The notes: generated by a model not told the origin, from the sequence alone. DNA of 33,793 nt from JACQKD01 sp964614265 (GCA_964614265.1 CAZTKT010000004.1:1-33793); one strand, 5' to 3'. Counted from the stretch's first letter, positions 23,611-30,846 are shown. A program made the numbers and translations.

Positions 23611-23976
23611 TTATTTCTGTTTGTTCGAATAGATGTAGTACAACGCCAACGGAGCTGCCCAGTTTGCAAACCGTTCAATAAAATCAAGCCATCCCGCCCC
23701 CACAAGCGGACGCACGAGTGCTGTCCAGAATCCCCAAAATGCCGCCCACAGTAACACTGGTCTGATAGGCTTCACAAGAACAATGAACGCCACGATCACA
23801 TCCGCAACACCTACCAATACGATGAGTGTCGTCGCGGTCGCTTCGTCAACACCAACAAGCTGTACCATCCACTTGATCCAATCCGGCTTCTTACCAATTG
23901 CAAGCAATCCGTGACCAAGAAACTCTCCTGCCACTCCAATACGGAGCAACCATTCTACCTTTTTTTCATTTGTCAT
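23611..23976 (-). CDS. DoxX-like four-helix membrane protein
   Basis: The 121-residue protein (from ATG 23976, MTNEKKVEWLLRIGVAGEF) has four hydrophobic helices and the DoxX-like opening LLRIGVAGEFLGHGLLAI, with VGVADVIVAFIVL in the third helix. Family members are inner-membrane proteins with poorly known roles, some linked to thiol or redox stress. The frame is open to ATG 24033, but an extended -10 (24015-24023, minus) falls inside that longer version, so the shorter start is chosen. Confidence 0.72.
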   Translation of the reverse strand: MTNEKKVEWLLRIGVAGEFLGHGLLAIGKKPDWIKWMVQLVGVDEATATTLIVLVGVADVIVAFIVLVKPIRPVLLWAAFWGFWTALVRPLVGAGWLDFIERFANWAAPLALYYIYSNKQK

Positions 23977-24014
23977 ACGCGCATATAAAAAGTGATAAAC
24001 TACTTCCTTTTTAG

Positions 24015-24023
24015 ATAGTATCA
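24015..24023 (-). promoter_or_regulatory. Extended -10 promoter of the DoxX-like gene
   Basis: Minus-strand TGA plus TACTAT (24015-24020). The hexamer ends 38 bases before ATG 23976, implying a leader of about 32 bases, unlike the leaderless promoters nearby. Confidence 0.45.
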
Positions 24024-24093
24024 CTCCCAACACACCTTTGTTTTGATACGTGTGTGCAACCGAGACGATAATAACGTGCCGTACCGTGCGGTG

Positions 24094-24495
24094 CTACACA
24101 ACCACCTGTGTACAATGCGCGCAGCGCAGCGCGGCTACCGGAATCTCACTGCAACACTCCGTACAACGCTTCGTGGTTGGGTCTGCTGGCACCTCTGTGC
24201 GCTGATGAGCAATCAGCACATTCATTGGTTTGACCACAAAGAAGAATACTGCGATAGCGACAAGGACAAATGAGATGAGCGCATTGAGAAAATGCCCGTA
24301 CATGAGTTTACTCCCGTTCATAACAAGAAACAGACCCCCAAAATCCGGTACGGTTGCAATGGCCGAAATAAGGGGCGTCAGTAGATCAGTCACCAACGCG
24401 GTGACAATGGTTCCGAATGCGGCACCAATGACCACGCCAACCGCTAAATCAACTACATTCCCTCGAAGTAAAAATTCTTTGAATTCGTTGATCAT
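24094..24495 (-). CDS. mscL: Large-conductance mechanosensitive channel with C-terminal zinc ribbon
   Basis: MscL opens under membrane tension to release solutes during osmotic downshock. The N-terminus MINEFKEFLLRGNVVDLAVG and the first pore helix VVIGAAFGTIVTALV are diagnostic, and the second helix is at about 70-88. The C-terminus departs from the classic helical bundle: residues 111-128 hold two CxxC knuckles (CTEC and CAHC), a likely zinc ribbon. The family start at ATG 24495 is chosen over an upstream ATG at 24597. The -10 element ends 6 bases before this ATG. Confidence 0.93.
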   Translation of the reverse strand: MINEFKEFLLRGNVVDLAVGVVIGAAFGTIVTALVTDLLTPLISAIATVPDFGGLFLVMNGSKLMYGHFLNALISFVLVAIAVFFFVVKPMNVLIAHQRTEVPADPTTKRCTECCSEIPVAALRCAHCTQVVV

Positions 24496-24501
24496 AAGAT
24501 T

Positions 24502-24507
24502 ATAGTA
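24502..24507 (-). promoter_or_regulatory. -10 element of mscL
   Basis: Minus-strand TACTAT ends 6 bases before ATG 24495. An overlapping TATAAT ends 3 bases before the ATG and is probably too close to serve. Confidence 0.5.
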
Positions 24508-24580
24508 TCGTATCCCCCCTGTCTCCCATAAAAAACATCGACGTTGTGCAGTATAACAAACATCCTGAAAATATTCCGCT

Positions 24581-25804
24581 CTATGGTACTGGAGCAAAAA
24601 TCTCTGGATGCTGAGAACCCGTCACTTCGAGTGTCGCCCACGCACCCTTGTTCATCCGCGCCAATGCATGATCCACAAGGAGATACTTCCCCGGCACATC
24701 AACCGTAAACTCAACAATGGTAGCCCCGCCGGGGAGTACTGCGGTTGTCTGTACATTTTTAAATATCGAAGAACCCACACCCATTGCGGCTTCAGGGTAC
24801 ACCGTATCAAAAATTTCTCCGATCACGTGAAAGGATGAAACAAGGTTGACTCCCCCATTGCCCACATAGAGGCGAATGCGATCCCCAACAGTGGCGTGAA
24901 GGCGAGGTAATGATTCAACCGTTCCATTAAACACTACATAGTTTGGATTACCCGCAAGCAATGCGTTTGAATCAAACGCAACAAGCCCCCGTTTCCCCAA
25001 CTGCCCCATAGTGTAAAACTCCCCCTGCATAACATAAAACTCCTTGTCAACCGGAGAAAGCGCAATCGCCGGATCACTCGGCTCAACGAGTATCAGTCCA
25101 TACTGGCCATGCGAGTTGTGTGTACTCACATTTGGTGTTGCACAATGGTACACATAGAGGCCTGGGTTAAGCGCTTTGAAGCGAAATGTCTTTGTCTCGC
25201 CGGGCGCTACATCACTCAGCGATGCGCCCCCGCCCGGCCCGGTCACCGCATGTAGATCGATCGTATGGTGATGCAAACTCGTTTTGTCATTGCTCAGTGA
25301 TACTTCCACCGTGTCTCCCTCACGAATACGCAAAAATGGCCCGGGAACCTTTCCGTTGAACGTCCAATAATTCAGATAGACATCAGGGGCAATCGTGGAG
25401 AGTACCTCTTGTGCAGTGAGGCGTATACGGACAATACCGTCTGGATCAGGAGACTGTGCCTTCGCGGGCACTTGTTGAGGGTCAGTACCGATATCAGACA
25501 CCCGTGCAAACCGTTGTTCTTGTGTAAAAAACTTGAGAATGTGAGCAAATGAAATGGACGGTGCCATACCTCCGGGCGCGTCTGAATGCATAAACAGGGG
25601 CATCGCAAACTCTGGTGCGTATGTGCGATCAGAGAGAAATGCCACGACACTCGCAATACCAAGCACAAACAAAGGGATATACACTCCCCGCTCTCTCAAA
25701 AATGCACGGGCAACTGGGCGCTTCAGAATATGTCTCACCAATATCAACAACGCACCGATGGCCGTAATCGTTGCACCTATTTCGAGCAACAGGTAAATAA
25801 ACAT
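24581..25804 (-). CDS. Membrane-anchored copper nitrite reductase-like protein (NirK family)
   Basis: Two N-terminal membrane helices (about 3-24 and 42-58) anchor a two-cupredoxin-domain protein of NirK type (about 120-407). Canonical NirK reduces nitrite to NO. Predicted type 2 copper ligands H185, H220 and H326 and the proton-relay aspartate D183 (HHHTIDLHAVTG, YVYHCATP, SSFHVIG) are all present. Type 1 ligands H180, C221 and H229 are kept, but the axial methionine is glutamine (Q234 in HGQYG), as in stellacyanin-like sites. NirK-like genes are known from some CPR genomes, but no respiratory electron donor lies in this window, so detoxification or another copper chemistry is possible. It starts 7 bases after the stop of a small membrane protein gene. 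Confidence 0.85.
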   Translation of the reverse strand: MFIYLLLEIGATITAIGALLILVRHILKRPVARAFLRERGVYIPLFVLGIASVVAFLSDRTYAPEFAMPLFMHSDAPGGMAPSISFAHILKFFTQEQRFARVSDIGTDPQQVPAKAQSPDPDGIVRIRLTAQEVLSTIAPDVYLNYWTFNGKVPGPFLRIREGDTVEVSLSNDKTSLHHHTIDLHAVTGPGGGASLSDVAPGETKTFRFKALNPGLYVYHCATPNVSTHNSHGQYGLILVEPSDPAIALSPVDKEFYVMQGEFYTMGQLGKRGLVAFDSNALLAGNPNYVVFNGTVESLPRLHATVGDRIRLYVGNGGVNLVSSFHVIGEIFDTVYPEAAMGVGSSIFKNVQTTAVLPGGATIVEFTVDVPGKYLLVDHALARMNKGAWATLEVTGSQHPEIFAPVP

Positions 25805-25811
25805 GGGTACA

Positions 25812-26240
25812 TTAATCTAACTTTCCCATATACCGCAGTGTCTTCGTACTAAAATAAAACGCGAGCAAGAAGAGGATGGCGAGCAGTTGACGAAGGAGAA
25901 AGATACGATCTTCCGGCGTAAACAAGGAAAAATCATTCGTTGTAAAGTATGCCGAGATCGCGGCATACTCAAACACCATAAATGCGAGGCCGGAGACGAG
26001 TGCGTCGCTCAAAATAGAGAGGCGTGAAGTCGGACTCGTCAGTCCCGCAAGCAAGGCCAATACCAACACACCGACGACGCCGGCGACAAGATAGAGTCCA
26101 AGCAACGCGCTGTCAAAGGGAATAGCAATAAGCAGTATAAGGCCAGCAAGGAGTAGAATACCGCGAATCACATCTCCATAGTAGTGAGGGATTCGATCCT
26201 TTGGTCGAGATACAAACCCAAATCCAGGAATCTGTTCCAT
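25812..26240 (-). CDS. Four-helix membrane protein cotranscribed with the NirK-like gene
   Basis: From ATG 26240 (MEQIPGFGFVSRPKDRIPHY) the protein has 142 residues and about four hydrophobic helices; the loop TTNDFSLFTPEDR lies before the last helix. No family is recognised. It is the first gene of a two-gene unit with the NirK-like protein (7-base gap), so it may help to anchor, assemble or supply electrons to it; it has no heme or copper motif that I can see. An upstream ATG at 26306 would start inside the promoter region and is rejected. Confidence 0.7.
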   Translation of the reverse strand: MEQIPGFGFVSRPKDRIPHYYGDVIRGILLLAGLILLIAIPFDSALLGLYLVAGVVGVLVLALLAGLTSPTSRLSILSDALVSGLAFMVFEYAAISAYFTTNDFSLFTPEDRIFLLRQLLAILFLLAFYFSTKTLRYMGKLD

Positions 26241-26247
26241 ATAAAGA

Positions 26248-26253
26248 AGTATA
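26248..26253 (-). promoter_or_regulatory. -10 element of the membrane protein / NirK-like operon
   Basis: Minus-strand TATACT ends 7 bases before ATG 26240, compatible with a leaderless start. Confidence 0.5.
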
Positions 26254-26298
26254 TACCGAATCAGACCTATGTATAGAGCTGGGTATGCCTTGCTGGTA

Positions 26299-26475
26299 CT
26301 ACACATTCACGGGCTGGGGAACACCAAAAAGATTCCCTTCTGGGCCCTTACAATATGCGAGCATCCCCACGTTTGGTACCTCCATCTTTGCAAGCACAAT
26401 CGTCCCCCCGGTATCCTGTATTTTTGCGAGTGTCTCATCGATACTAGGTACCTCAATAGTACAGACCATATACAT
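26299..26475 (-). CDS. Half-length VOC (glyoxalase-type) protein, probable remnant
   Basis: A 58-residue frame directly after the TMEM175 stop encodes the C-terminal half of a vicinal-oxygen-chelate domain: IEVPSIDETLAKIQDTGGTI, then LAKMEVPNVGMLAYCKGPEGNLFGV, which matches the usual end of these proteins (K.EVPGVG....DPEGN.FG). A complete single-domain member has about 115-125 residues and pairs two such modules. The N-terminal half is absent, because the preceding DNA is the intact 3' end of the TMEM175 gene. It is either a decayed gene cut off when that neighbour arrived or a rare one-module form. Start candidates are ATG 26475 and 26469. Confidence 0.65.
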   Translation of the reverse strand: MYMVCTIEVPSIDETLAKIQDTGGTIVLAKMEVPNVGMLAYCKGPEGNLFGVPQPVNV

Positions 26476-27105
26476 TTATACCTCTTGTGTAAGGCCTTGC
26501 GGAAGAAAATAGTACAACGGTATGATCACAAAGATCGCAACTGAGATAGAGGGATGAATAAAAGCCAGTACTACCGACGCACCATAACACCCGACCCCAA
26601 GCCACGATCGTCGTTGTTGTAGCGTTCGTGTCGCAAACGAGACACTTTCAGGCAACAACCTGCTGTGAAAAAACACGTAGCGTGTCATCAAAGAAAACGC
26701 GATGGCACTCATGCACAAGACAAACCCGTAGAGCGCAACCACAAGCGGAATCGTCGGGTAATCACCAAGAAGGGCTGTCGCAAACGGCACAACCGCAAGC
26801 CAAAACAGCAGATGATTGTTGTACCACAACAGCCTTCCATCCGATTTTTCAATCGGATGGAAAAAATGATGGTGGTTGACCCAAAAGATAGCCACCGTCA
26901 CAAAACTAACCAAAAAACTTACTAGTTTTGGTGCGAGTGACAGAAGCGCTTCCCATGCATCAATATTGGTGAGGGTATGCAACTCCGGCACGCGGATCTC
27001 CAGTATCAAAATCGTGACAATAATCGCGACAACCGCATCACTAAATGCCTCAATCCGCACGGTGCCTTCGAGTGTATCTACTTTTTTAGAATGATGCACA
27101 GACAT
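26476..27105 (-). CDS. TMEM175/DUF1211-family ion channel-like protein
   Basis: Bacterial TMEM175 proteins form potassium-permeable channels with six helices per subunit. The diagnostic start of helix 1 is RIEAFSDAVVAIIVTILILEIRVP (about 17-40), which fits the family RxxxFSDxVxAI signature. About six helices are visible in 209 residues, a normal length. The WVNHHHFFHP segment lies between helices 2 and 3. The promoter ends 8 bases before the ATG. A 12-base perfect inverted repeat (26835-26862) lies in the codons of IEKSDGR. The VOC remnant begins immediately after its stop. Confidence 0.87.
   Translation of the reverse strand: MSVHHSKKVDTLEGTVRIEAFSDAVVAIIVTILILEIRVPELHTLTNIDAWEALLSLAPKLVSFLVSFVTVAIFWVNHHHFFHPIEKSDGRLLWYNNHLLFWLAVVPFATALLGDYPTIPLVVALYGFVLCMSAIAFSLMTRYVFFHSRLLPESVSFATRTLQQRRSWLGVGCYGASVVLAFIHPSISVAIFVIIPLYYFLPQGLTQEV
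26835..26862. repeat. Perfect inverted repeat inside the TMEM175-like gene (12-bp arms, 4-nt loop)
   Basis: TTCCATCCGATT (26835-26846) and AATCGGATGGAA (26851-26862) flank TTTC. It resembles the pepA and scpB repeats in form: exact arms, tiny loop and an intact reading frame. Confidence 0.85.
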
Positions 27106-27113
27106 TATGCTCT

Positions 27114-27122
27114 ACCATATCA
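27114..27122 (-). promoter_or_regulatory. Extended -10 promoter of the TMEM175-like gene
   Basis: Minus-strand TGA plus TATGGT ends 8 bases before ATG 27105. Confidence 0.5.
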
Positions 27123-27155
27123 CTCTCGTCTCCTATAAGAAAGTACACCCTATGC

Positions 27156-27374
27156 TCAATCTACAAACTCCGCAAATGCCTCAACCGCCTCCTCCACGAT
27201 CTCAACATCTGCGTCAGCGATCAGTTCTTGCTTGAGTTTCACAAGTACCCCATAAATCTCTTGTGCACTGTAGCCCTTCCCTTTCAACTTCTCTGCTTCT
27301 GTGAGTACGACATTATCCATCGGAGTGCTTTTCCGTAGTGCAGTATCAAAGATTTTTGTAAATGGATGAGACAT
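27156..27374 (-). CDS. Small helical protein of Parcubacteria type, function unknown
   Basis: From ATG 27374 this 72-residue protein (MSHPFTKIFDTALRKSTP) is soluble, helical and acidic at the end (EIVEEAVEAFAEF). The middle, AEKLKGKGYSAQEIYGVLVKLK, looks like a short helix-loop-helix. Similar proteins seem common in Parcubacteria, without known function. The open frame extends upstream into the dipZ gene, but those residues are antisense-like and not part of the protein. It is 37 bases downstream of dipZ and may share its transcript. Confidence 0.72.
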   Translation of the reverse strand: MSHPFTKIFDTALRKSTPMDNVVLTEAEKLKGKGYSAQEIYGVLVKLKQELIADADVEIVEEAVEAFAEFVD

Positions 27375-27411
27375 GACAAACAATTGCAGACGGAGATCGA
27401 GGGTATGATTC

Positions 27412-29163
27412 CTACCCAAACGTAAACGCATAGAATCGCACTCCCTTATTTTTGATTCGAAGTTCAAGTACATGTTCGCCCGCTTCACTATTACGTATGA
27501 GCTTATAGAGTCTACTCTCACCGATCCTCACAATACCGTGTGTAACATCCTCACCAGCCGATGTGCTGACTGGCTGTCCATCCTGTACGAGGGCAACATC
27601 GGCAGGCATGTCAGCATCGGCAACAATATACACTTCCTTTGCAGTATAGCGATAGACGATACGGCCGTCTGAAGCTGACTGTGCATATTCTGGCAGAATG
27701 TTCCATGTTCCTTCCAAATACAATGCATTTTGTGTGTATGTTTTTGGCAAAACAAAGGTCTGTTCACCAGAAACACCAGCCGTGCCATTTGCAAGATATT
27801 TGTTCCGAGCCGATCCAAAATAGGTTTCAGGACTTGCGGTCTGTATCGTGGCTCTCGGCAGAGCCTCCGACACGAGTCCCTTTCCTTCTGGCATGCGTTC
27901 GTCAAGTACTGTGGCTCGCTCCGCCAACAGTTCTTTAATCTTCATCTCTGTCTCCTCGTATCCCCCTTCGCCAATATGGTCGTACACGATATTCCCATAG
28001 ATATCTATCAGATATTTTCGAGGCCAATAGCGATTTTCGAACGCATTCCACGTCGCGTAGTCGTTATCCAACACTACTGGATTTTTGATCCCAAAGCGTT
28101 TCATTGCCTCGCGTACATTGTCGATATTTTTTTCAAAGGCAAATTCTGGTGTGTGAATACCAATAATTTCTAACCCCTGGGATTTATATTTCTCATACCA
28201 CGCGTTGACATAAGGAAACGTACGCTGACAATTGATACAGCTATAGGTCAAAAAATCAACAAGAATAACTTTTTTACCCACCAATGAACCAATGGTAATA
28301 CCGTCAGTATTCACAAACCCAGCGGGCTTTACGATTTCAACATATGGTACGCCCTGTTTCTTTGCTATTGGTTTCTGCGTCCCCGACCCTTTTTGTGTCG
28401 CATCAGCGGGAGATTGATCCTCTCTTGCCGGTGGTGTATCTTCAGTGCGTTGTAGCAGTCGTTGTTCTACTTTTGTTATGTCAAAATATCCGCTGTTGAG
28501 AATAGCTGTCTCCAGCTTCTTTTCATATCCAAACACAATTGACATTCCAATAATGAGAAACAACACCCCGACCACCCGCTTCACAACTCCTCGTGAATCC
28601 GCAAGACTGGACATCCTACGCACGAGTCCCTCGCCGATAACCCCAATGAGTAAGAGCATGAGCGAAAGCCCCAGCGTATACGCGAGCAGGTAGAGTGTCC
28701 CAAGCGCAAAACTCACTGGAAGTACGGACGCAAGAATAACAAAGTACGTTGGCGAACACGTCGAAAAGATTGGCCCAAGCGATGCACCAATGAGCACATC
28801 ACCCCAGAAACTTTTTTTCTGAAATCCCGTACCCATGAGCGTGTTGGAATTTGCAGAAAGCATCGCAAGCCCAGGAATATGCTCCCATATAGTTGGGAAT
28901 ACGAGCGTAAGTCCAAAGAACGTAATAATGCCACCGGAAAGATACGACCACACCTCTGGTGGTACCGTAATGAATGCCGTGGATACCTTGAGTATATACG
29001 TGAAGAGGATGATCGAAGAGGCCAACGACCCCACCACAATGTATGGTGTCCATCGACTTCTCCCAGACGTGGACGAACCAAGTACCACTGGAAGGAGTGG
29101 CAATATGCACGGAGCAAAAACCGTCAACACGCCCGCGATAAACGAAACAATCAGAAATGCCAT
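27412..29163 (-). CDS. DipZ-type thiol-disulfide protein (CcdA/DsbD membrane domain plus thioredoxin and C-terminal domain)
   Basis: The N-terminal about 215 residues form a CcdA/DsbD-like six-helix domain with its redox cysteine pair at C19 (FAPCILPLLP) and C136 (IFSTCSPTYF). A charged linker (235-272) leads to an extracellular thioredoxin/TlpA-like domain with the active site CINC (C309, C312) and then a C-terminal beta-rich domain (about 430-583). This is the DipZ arrangement, which carries reducing equivalents across the membrane to exported thiols. The gene starts 1 base after the stop of an anchored thioredoxin, its likely partner, so the two form a redox relay. Confidence 0.9.
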   Translation of the reverse strand: MAFLIVSFIAGVLTVFAPCILPLLPVVLGSSTSGRSRWTPYIVVGSLASSIILFTYILKVSTAFITVPPEVWSYLSGGIITFFGLTLVFPTIWEHIPGLAMLSANSNTLMGTGFQKKSFWGDVLIGASLGPIFSTCSPTYFVILASVLPVSFALGTLYLLAYTLGLSLMLLLIGVIGEGLVRRMSSLADSRGVVKRVVGVLFLIIGMSIVFGYEKKLETAILNSGYFDITKVEQRLLQRTEDTPPAREDQSPADATQKGSGTQKPIAKKQGVPYVEIVKPAGFVNTDGITIGSLVGKKVILVDFLTYSCINCQRTFPYVNAWYEKYKSQGLEIIGIHTPEFAFEKNIDNVREAMKRFGIKNPVVLDNDYATWNAFENRYWPRKYLIDIYGNIVYDHIGEGGYEETEMKIKELLAERATVLDERMPEGKGLVSEALPRATIQTASPETYFGSARNKYLANGTAGVSGEQTFVLPKTYTQNALYLEGTWNILPEYAQSASDGRIVYRYTAKEVYIVADADMPADVALVQDGQPVSTSAGEDVTHGIVRIGESRLYKLIRNSEAGEHVLELRIKNKGVRFYAFTFG

Positions 29164-29164
29164 A

Positions 29165-29728
29165 TTATCGTATCTCCGCTACAAGTGCTGAAAGCGTTGG
29201 ACTTCCTTGCCATTTTTTGATCATCGTCCCTTTCGCATCCACTTGTACAAACGTATGTTGATACGTGACGCCATACTTTTGCTTGAGTGCCGTCGAGTCA
29301 TCATAATTTACATCAAGTATCGTGAGGCTTGGAGGTATCGCTGCCATATGTGCTTTAATATCCGCATCTACTGCCCTACATGAAGGACACCAACTCGCTC
29401 TAAAAAACAAAACGACGTGATGTTCATTCGACGCGGTCAGTATCTTTTCTGGTGTATACGCTTCGTATGAGCCTGCAGACATCATCGATTCTCCTTTTTT
29501 CTCTGTCGTTGTGCCTTCTGTAGACATACTCTTCTCCTTCTCCATGGCCTCTTTGTCCCTTTTTGCATCCGCGTCCATGGCCGCCTGATCGCCTGATTTT
29601 GAGAGCGCACTATCTTTATCCTGATCGGTCATCATCGCCTCGTCAGGTGTACTCTTCGCCATATACACCCCCCCCACAATGACACCCAGCACAATAATCC
29701 CCATAAGTATTACTACATTTTTTTGCAT
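29165..29728 (-). CDS. Membrane-anchored extracytoplasmic thioredoxin
   Basis: One membrane helix (about 5-24), a highly charged Lys/Asp/Glu/Met linker (27-85) and a thioredoxin domain (about 88-187) with the active site WCPSC (113-117) preceded by VVLFFRAS. The cis-proline position is replaced: the strand reads YQHTFVQVD rather than the usual TP. Predicted to exchange thiols or disulfides outside the cell, reduced by the DipZ protein encoded just downstream. A TATACA element ends 8 bases before the ATG. Confidence 0.88.
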   Translation of the reverse strand: MQKNVVILMGIIVLGVIVGGVYMAKSTPDEAMMTDQDKDSALSKSGDQAAMDADAKRDKEAMEKEKSMSTEGTTTEKKGESMMSAGSYEAYTPEKILTASNEHHVVLFFRASWCPSCRAVDADIKAHMAAIPPSLTILDVNYDDSTALKQKYGVTYQHTFVQVDAKGTMIKKWQGSPTLSALVAEIR

Positions 29729-29736
29729 ATTATTTT

Positions 29737-29742
29737 TGTATA
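29737..29742 (-). promoter_or_regulatory. -10 element of the thioredoxin-dipZ operon
   Basis: Minus-strand TATACA ends 8 bases before ATG 29728; weaker than the others because the last base is not T. Confidence 0.35.
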
Positions 29743-29826
29743 TATCCGTTAGTACTCAACAGTCTACATGCCACAAATAAAAATGTAAAGCGTACTTAAC
29801 ATACACATATGTGGATAACGCGATAC

Positions 29827-29896
29827 CCTTCCCCTCATACCGAACTCGCAACGTAGTCGCCTGGCAGGGAGTGGAGAGTTCGGTATGAGGGGAAGG
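29827..29896. repeat. Long intergenic inverted repeat (21-bp perfect arms, 28-nt loop)
   Basis: Arm 29827-29847 (ends CATACCGAACTC) is the exact complement of 29876-29896. The loop 29848-29875 contains GCCTGGCAGGGAG. It sits between the DUF2178-like gene and the thioredoxin gene, both on the minus strand, and has no T tract on either side, so it is not a standard terminator. A single exact DnaA-box 9-mer (29810-29818) lies just to its left. Confidence 0.85.
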
Positions 29897-29927
29897 TCCG
29901 GAATAACGCACAGGCTATCCCCCCGCC

Positions 29928-30293
29928 CTAGTAATGCCTATCACTCCACACGCGCGTTAGTATTTTAGTGAGAATCATTGCCATAAAAACAATAACAAGC
30001 CACGGGTCCATTGCCTCACGATATTCTTGAATAACAATCGCAATAACAAGAAGTGCGGAGCCGACGAGGAAAGAGTTCCGCCCCGCGAGGGTTCTATGTA
30101 CCGCATCACGCTCATCAAAAACACGCTCTCGCAACACAAAGGTTGCAAATATACCAAACGACACGAGCGCAATCGCCATAAGGAACATCATCACCATGTC
30201 CGGCATCCAAAAATGGAACGGGTTCAAGAGCAGAACGGCAAGTGCGAGGAGTGCCACAGAAACAACCAATTCTTTTGTCGAATTATTTTTCAT
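29928..30293 (-). CDS. DUF2178-like four-helix membrane protein
   Basis: The 121-residue protein has four hydrophobic helices with a short loop FDERDAVHRTLAGRNSFLVG between helices 2 and 3, which resembles the DERxxxIxxxAxR motif of the DUF2178 family. Such proteins are usually encoded beside a small XRE-type regulator, as here, where the two genes overlap by 11 bases. The function is unknown; the pair may be a membrane-signal-dependent regulator. Confidence 0.75.
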   Translation of the reverse strand: MKNNSTKELVVSVALLALAVLLLNPFHFWMPDMVMMFLMAIALVSFGIFATFVLRERVFDERDAVHRTLAGRNSFLVGSALLVIAIVIQEYREAMDPWLVIVFMAMILTKILTRVWSDRHY

Positions 30294-30495
30294 ATCTTAT
30301 TTTAAAAATATCTTCCACCGAAACATGGAAGAAGCTGGCAATCCGGAGCGCAAGCAACACAGACGGAGTATAGTTACCCTTCTCAATAGCGATGATCGTC
30401 TGACGACTCACTCGCACTCTCTCCGCCAACTCCTCTTGAGTCACCCGCTTCTCCATACGGAGGGTATGTACATTGTTTGAAATATACGTTTGCAT
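30283..30495 (-). CDS. Small XRE-family (Cro/C1-type) HTH regulator
   Basis: A 70-residue protein made almost entirely of one HTH_3 domain: NVHTLRMEKRVTQEELAERV (helices 1-2), VSRQTIIAIEKGNYTPS (recognition helix) and LLALRIASFFHVSVEDIF. It belongs to the YozG/HTH group usually paired with small membrane proteins. Likely regulates its own operon. An AGGAAG lies 6 bases before ATG 30495, one of the few plausible Shine-Dalgarno sites here, and TAGTAT lies 11 bases before it as a possible -10. Confidence 0.92.
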   Translation of the reverse strand: MQTYISNNVHTLRMEKRVTQEELAERVRVSRQTIIAIEKGNYTPSVLLALRIASFFHVSVEDIFKIRYEK

Positions 30496-30607
30496 GTTGC
30501 TTCCTGATACTATTGCGCACTGAAATCAACATGTCAAACTGACGTTACATACGGCCTGCTCCTGACGAGGGACACCGTAGCGATGGCACATTCCTTCCTA
30601 TCTCTGC

Positions 30608-30685
30608 TGTGTGGTTTGGACTATGTTAGAACCTCTTTAATGCAGGTAAGTGACTACGCTTTGTTTGCTTTAGTGCAGAATTGGT
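30608..30685 (+). repeat. 78-base direct repeat, copy 1
   Basis: Aligns without gaps to 33017-33094 with 71 of 78 identities. The first 49 bases differ at one site only; five of the seven differences fall in 30657-30667. Within the copy, CTTTAATGCAG (30635-30645) and CTTTAGTGCAG (30668-30678) form an internal repeat 33 bases apart. GTGACTA and TAGTGC can pair around the variable segment. Confidence 0.9.
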
Positions 30686-30766
30686 GATTCAAAGGAACCT
30701 GTCGCTCAGACTTAATTTTGTCCTTATCCTTGCATTGGGCAGTTCATTGTGTTGCTGATAATCAGG

Positions 30767-30775
30767 TGTTATACT
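30767..30775 (+). promoter_or_regulatory. Extended -10 promoter of the DNRLRE-M23 gene
   Basis: TGT plus TATACT (30770-30775), with a weak TTGTGT 17 bases upstream. The leader would be about 80 bases, in contrast to the leaderless promoters elsewhere. Confidence 0.5.
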
Positions 30776-30846
30776 CGCGCAAGTAGACATTGTCGAGCAT
30801 ATGCATGCTTAGGCAATTTTTGTTCTTCACAACCTCATATATCTCC

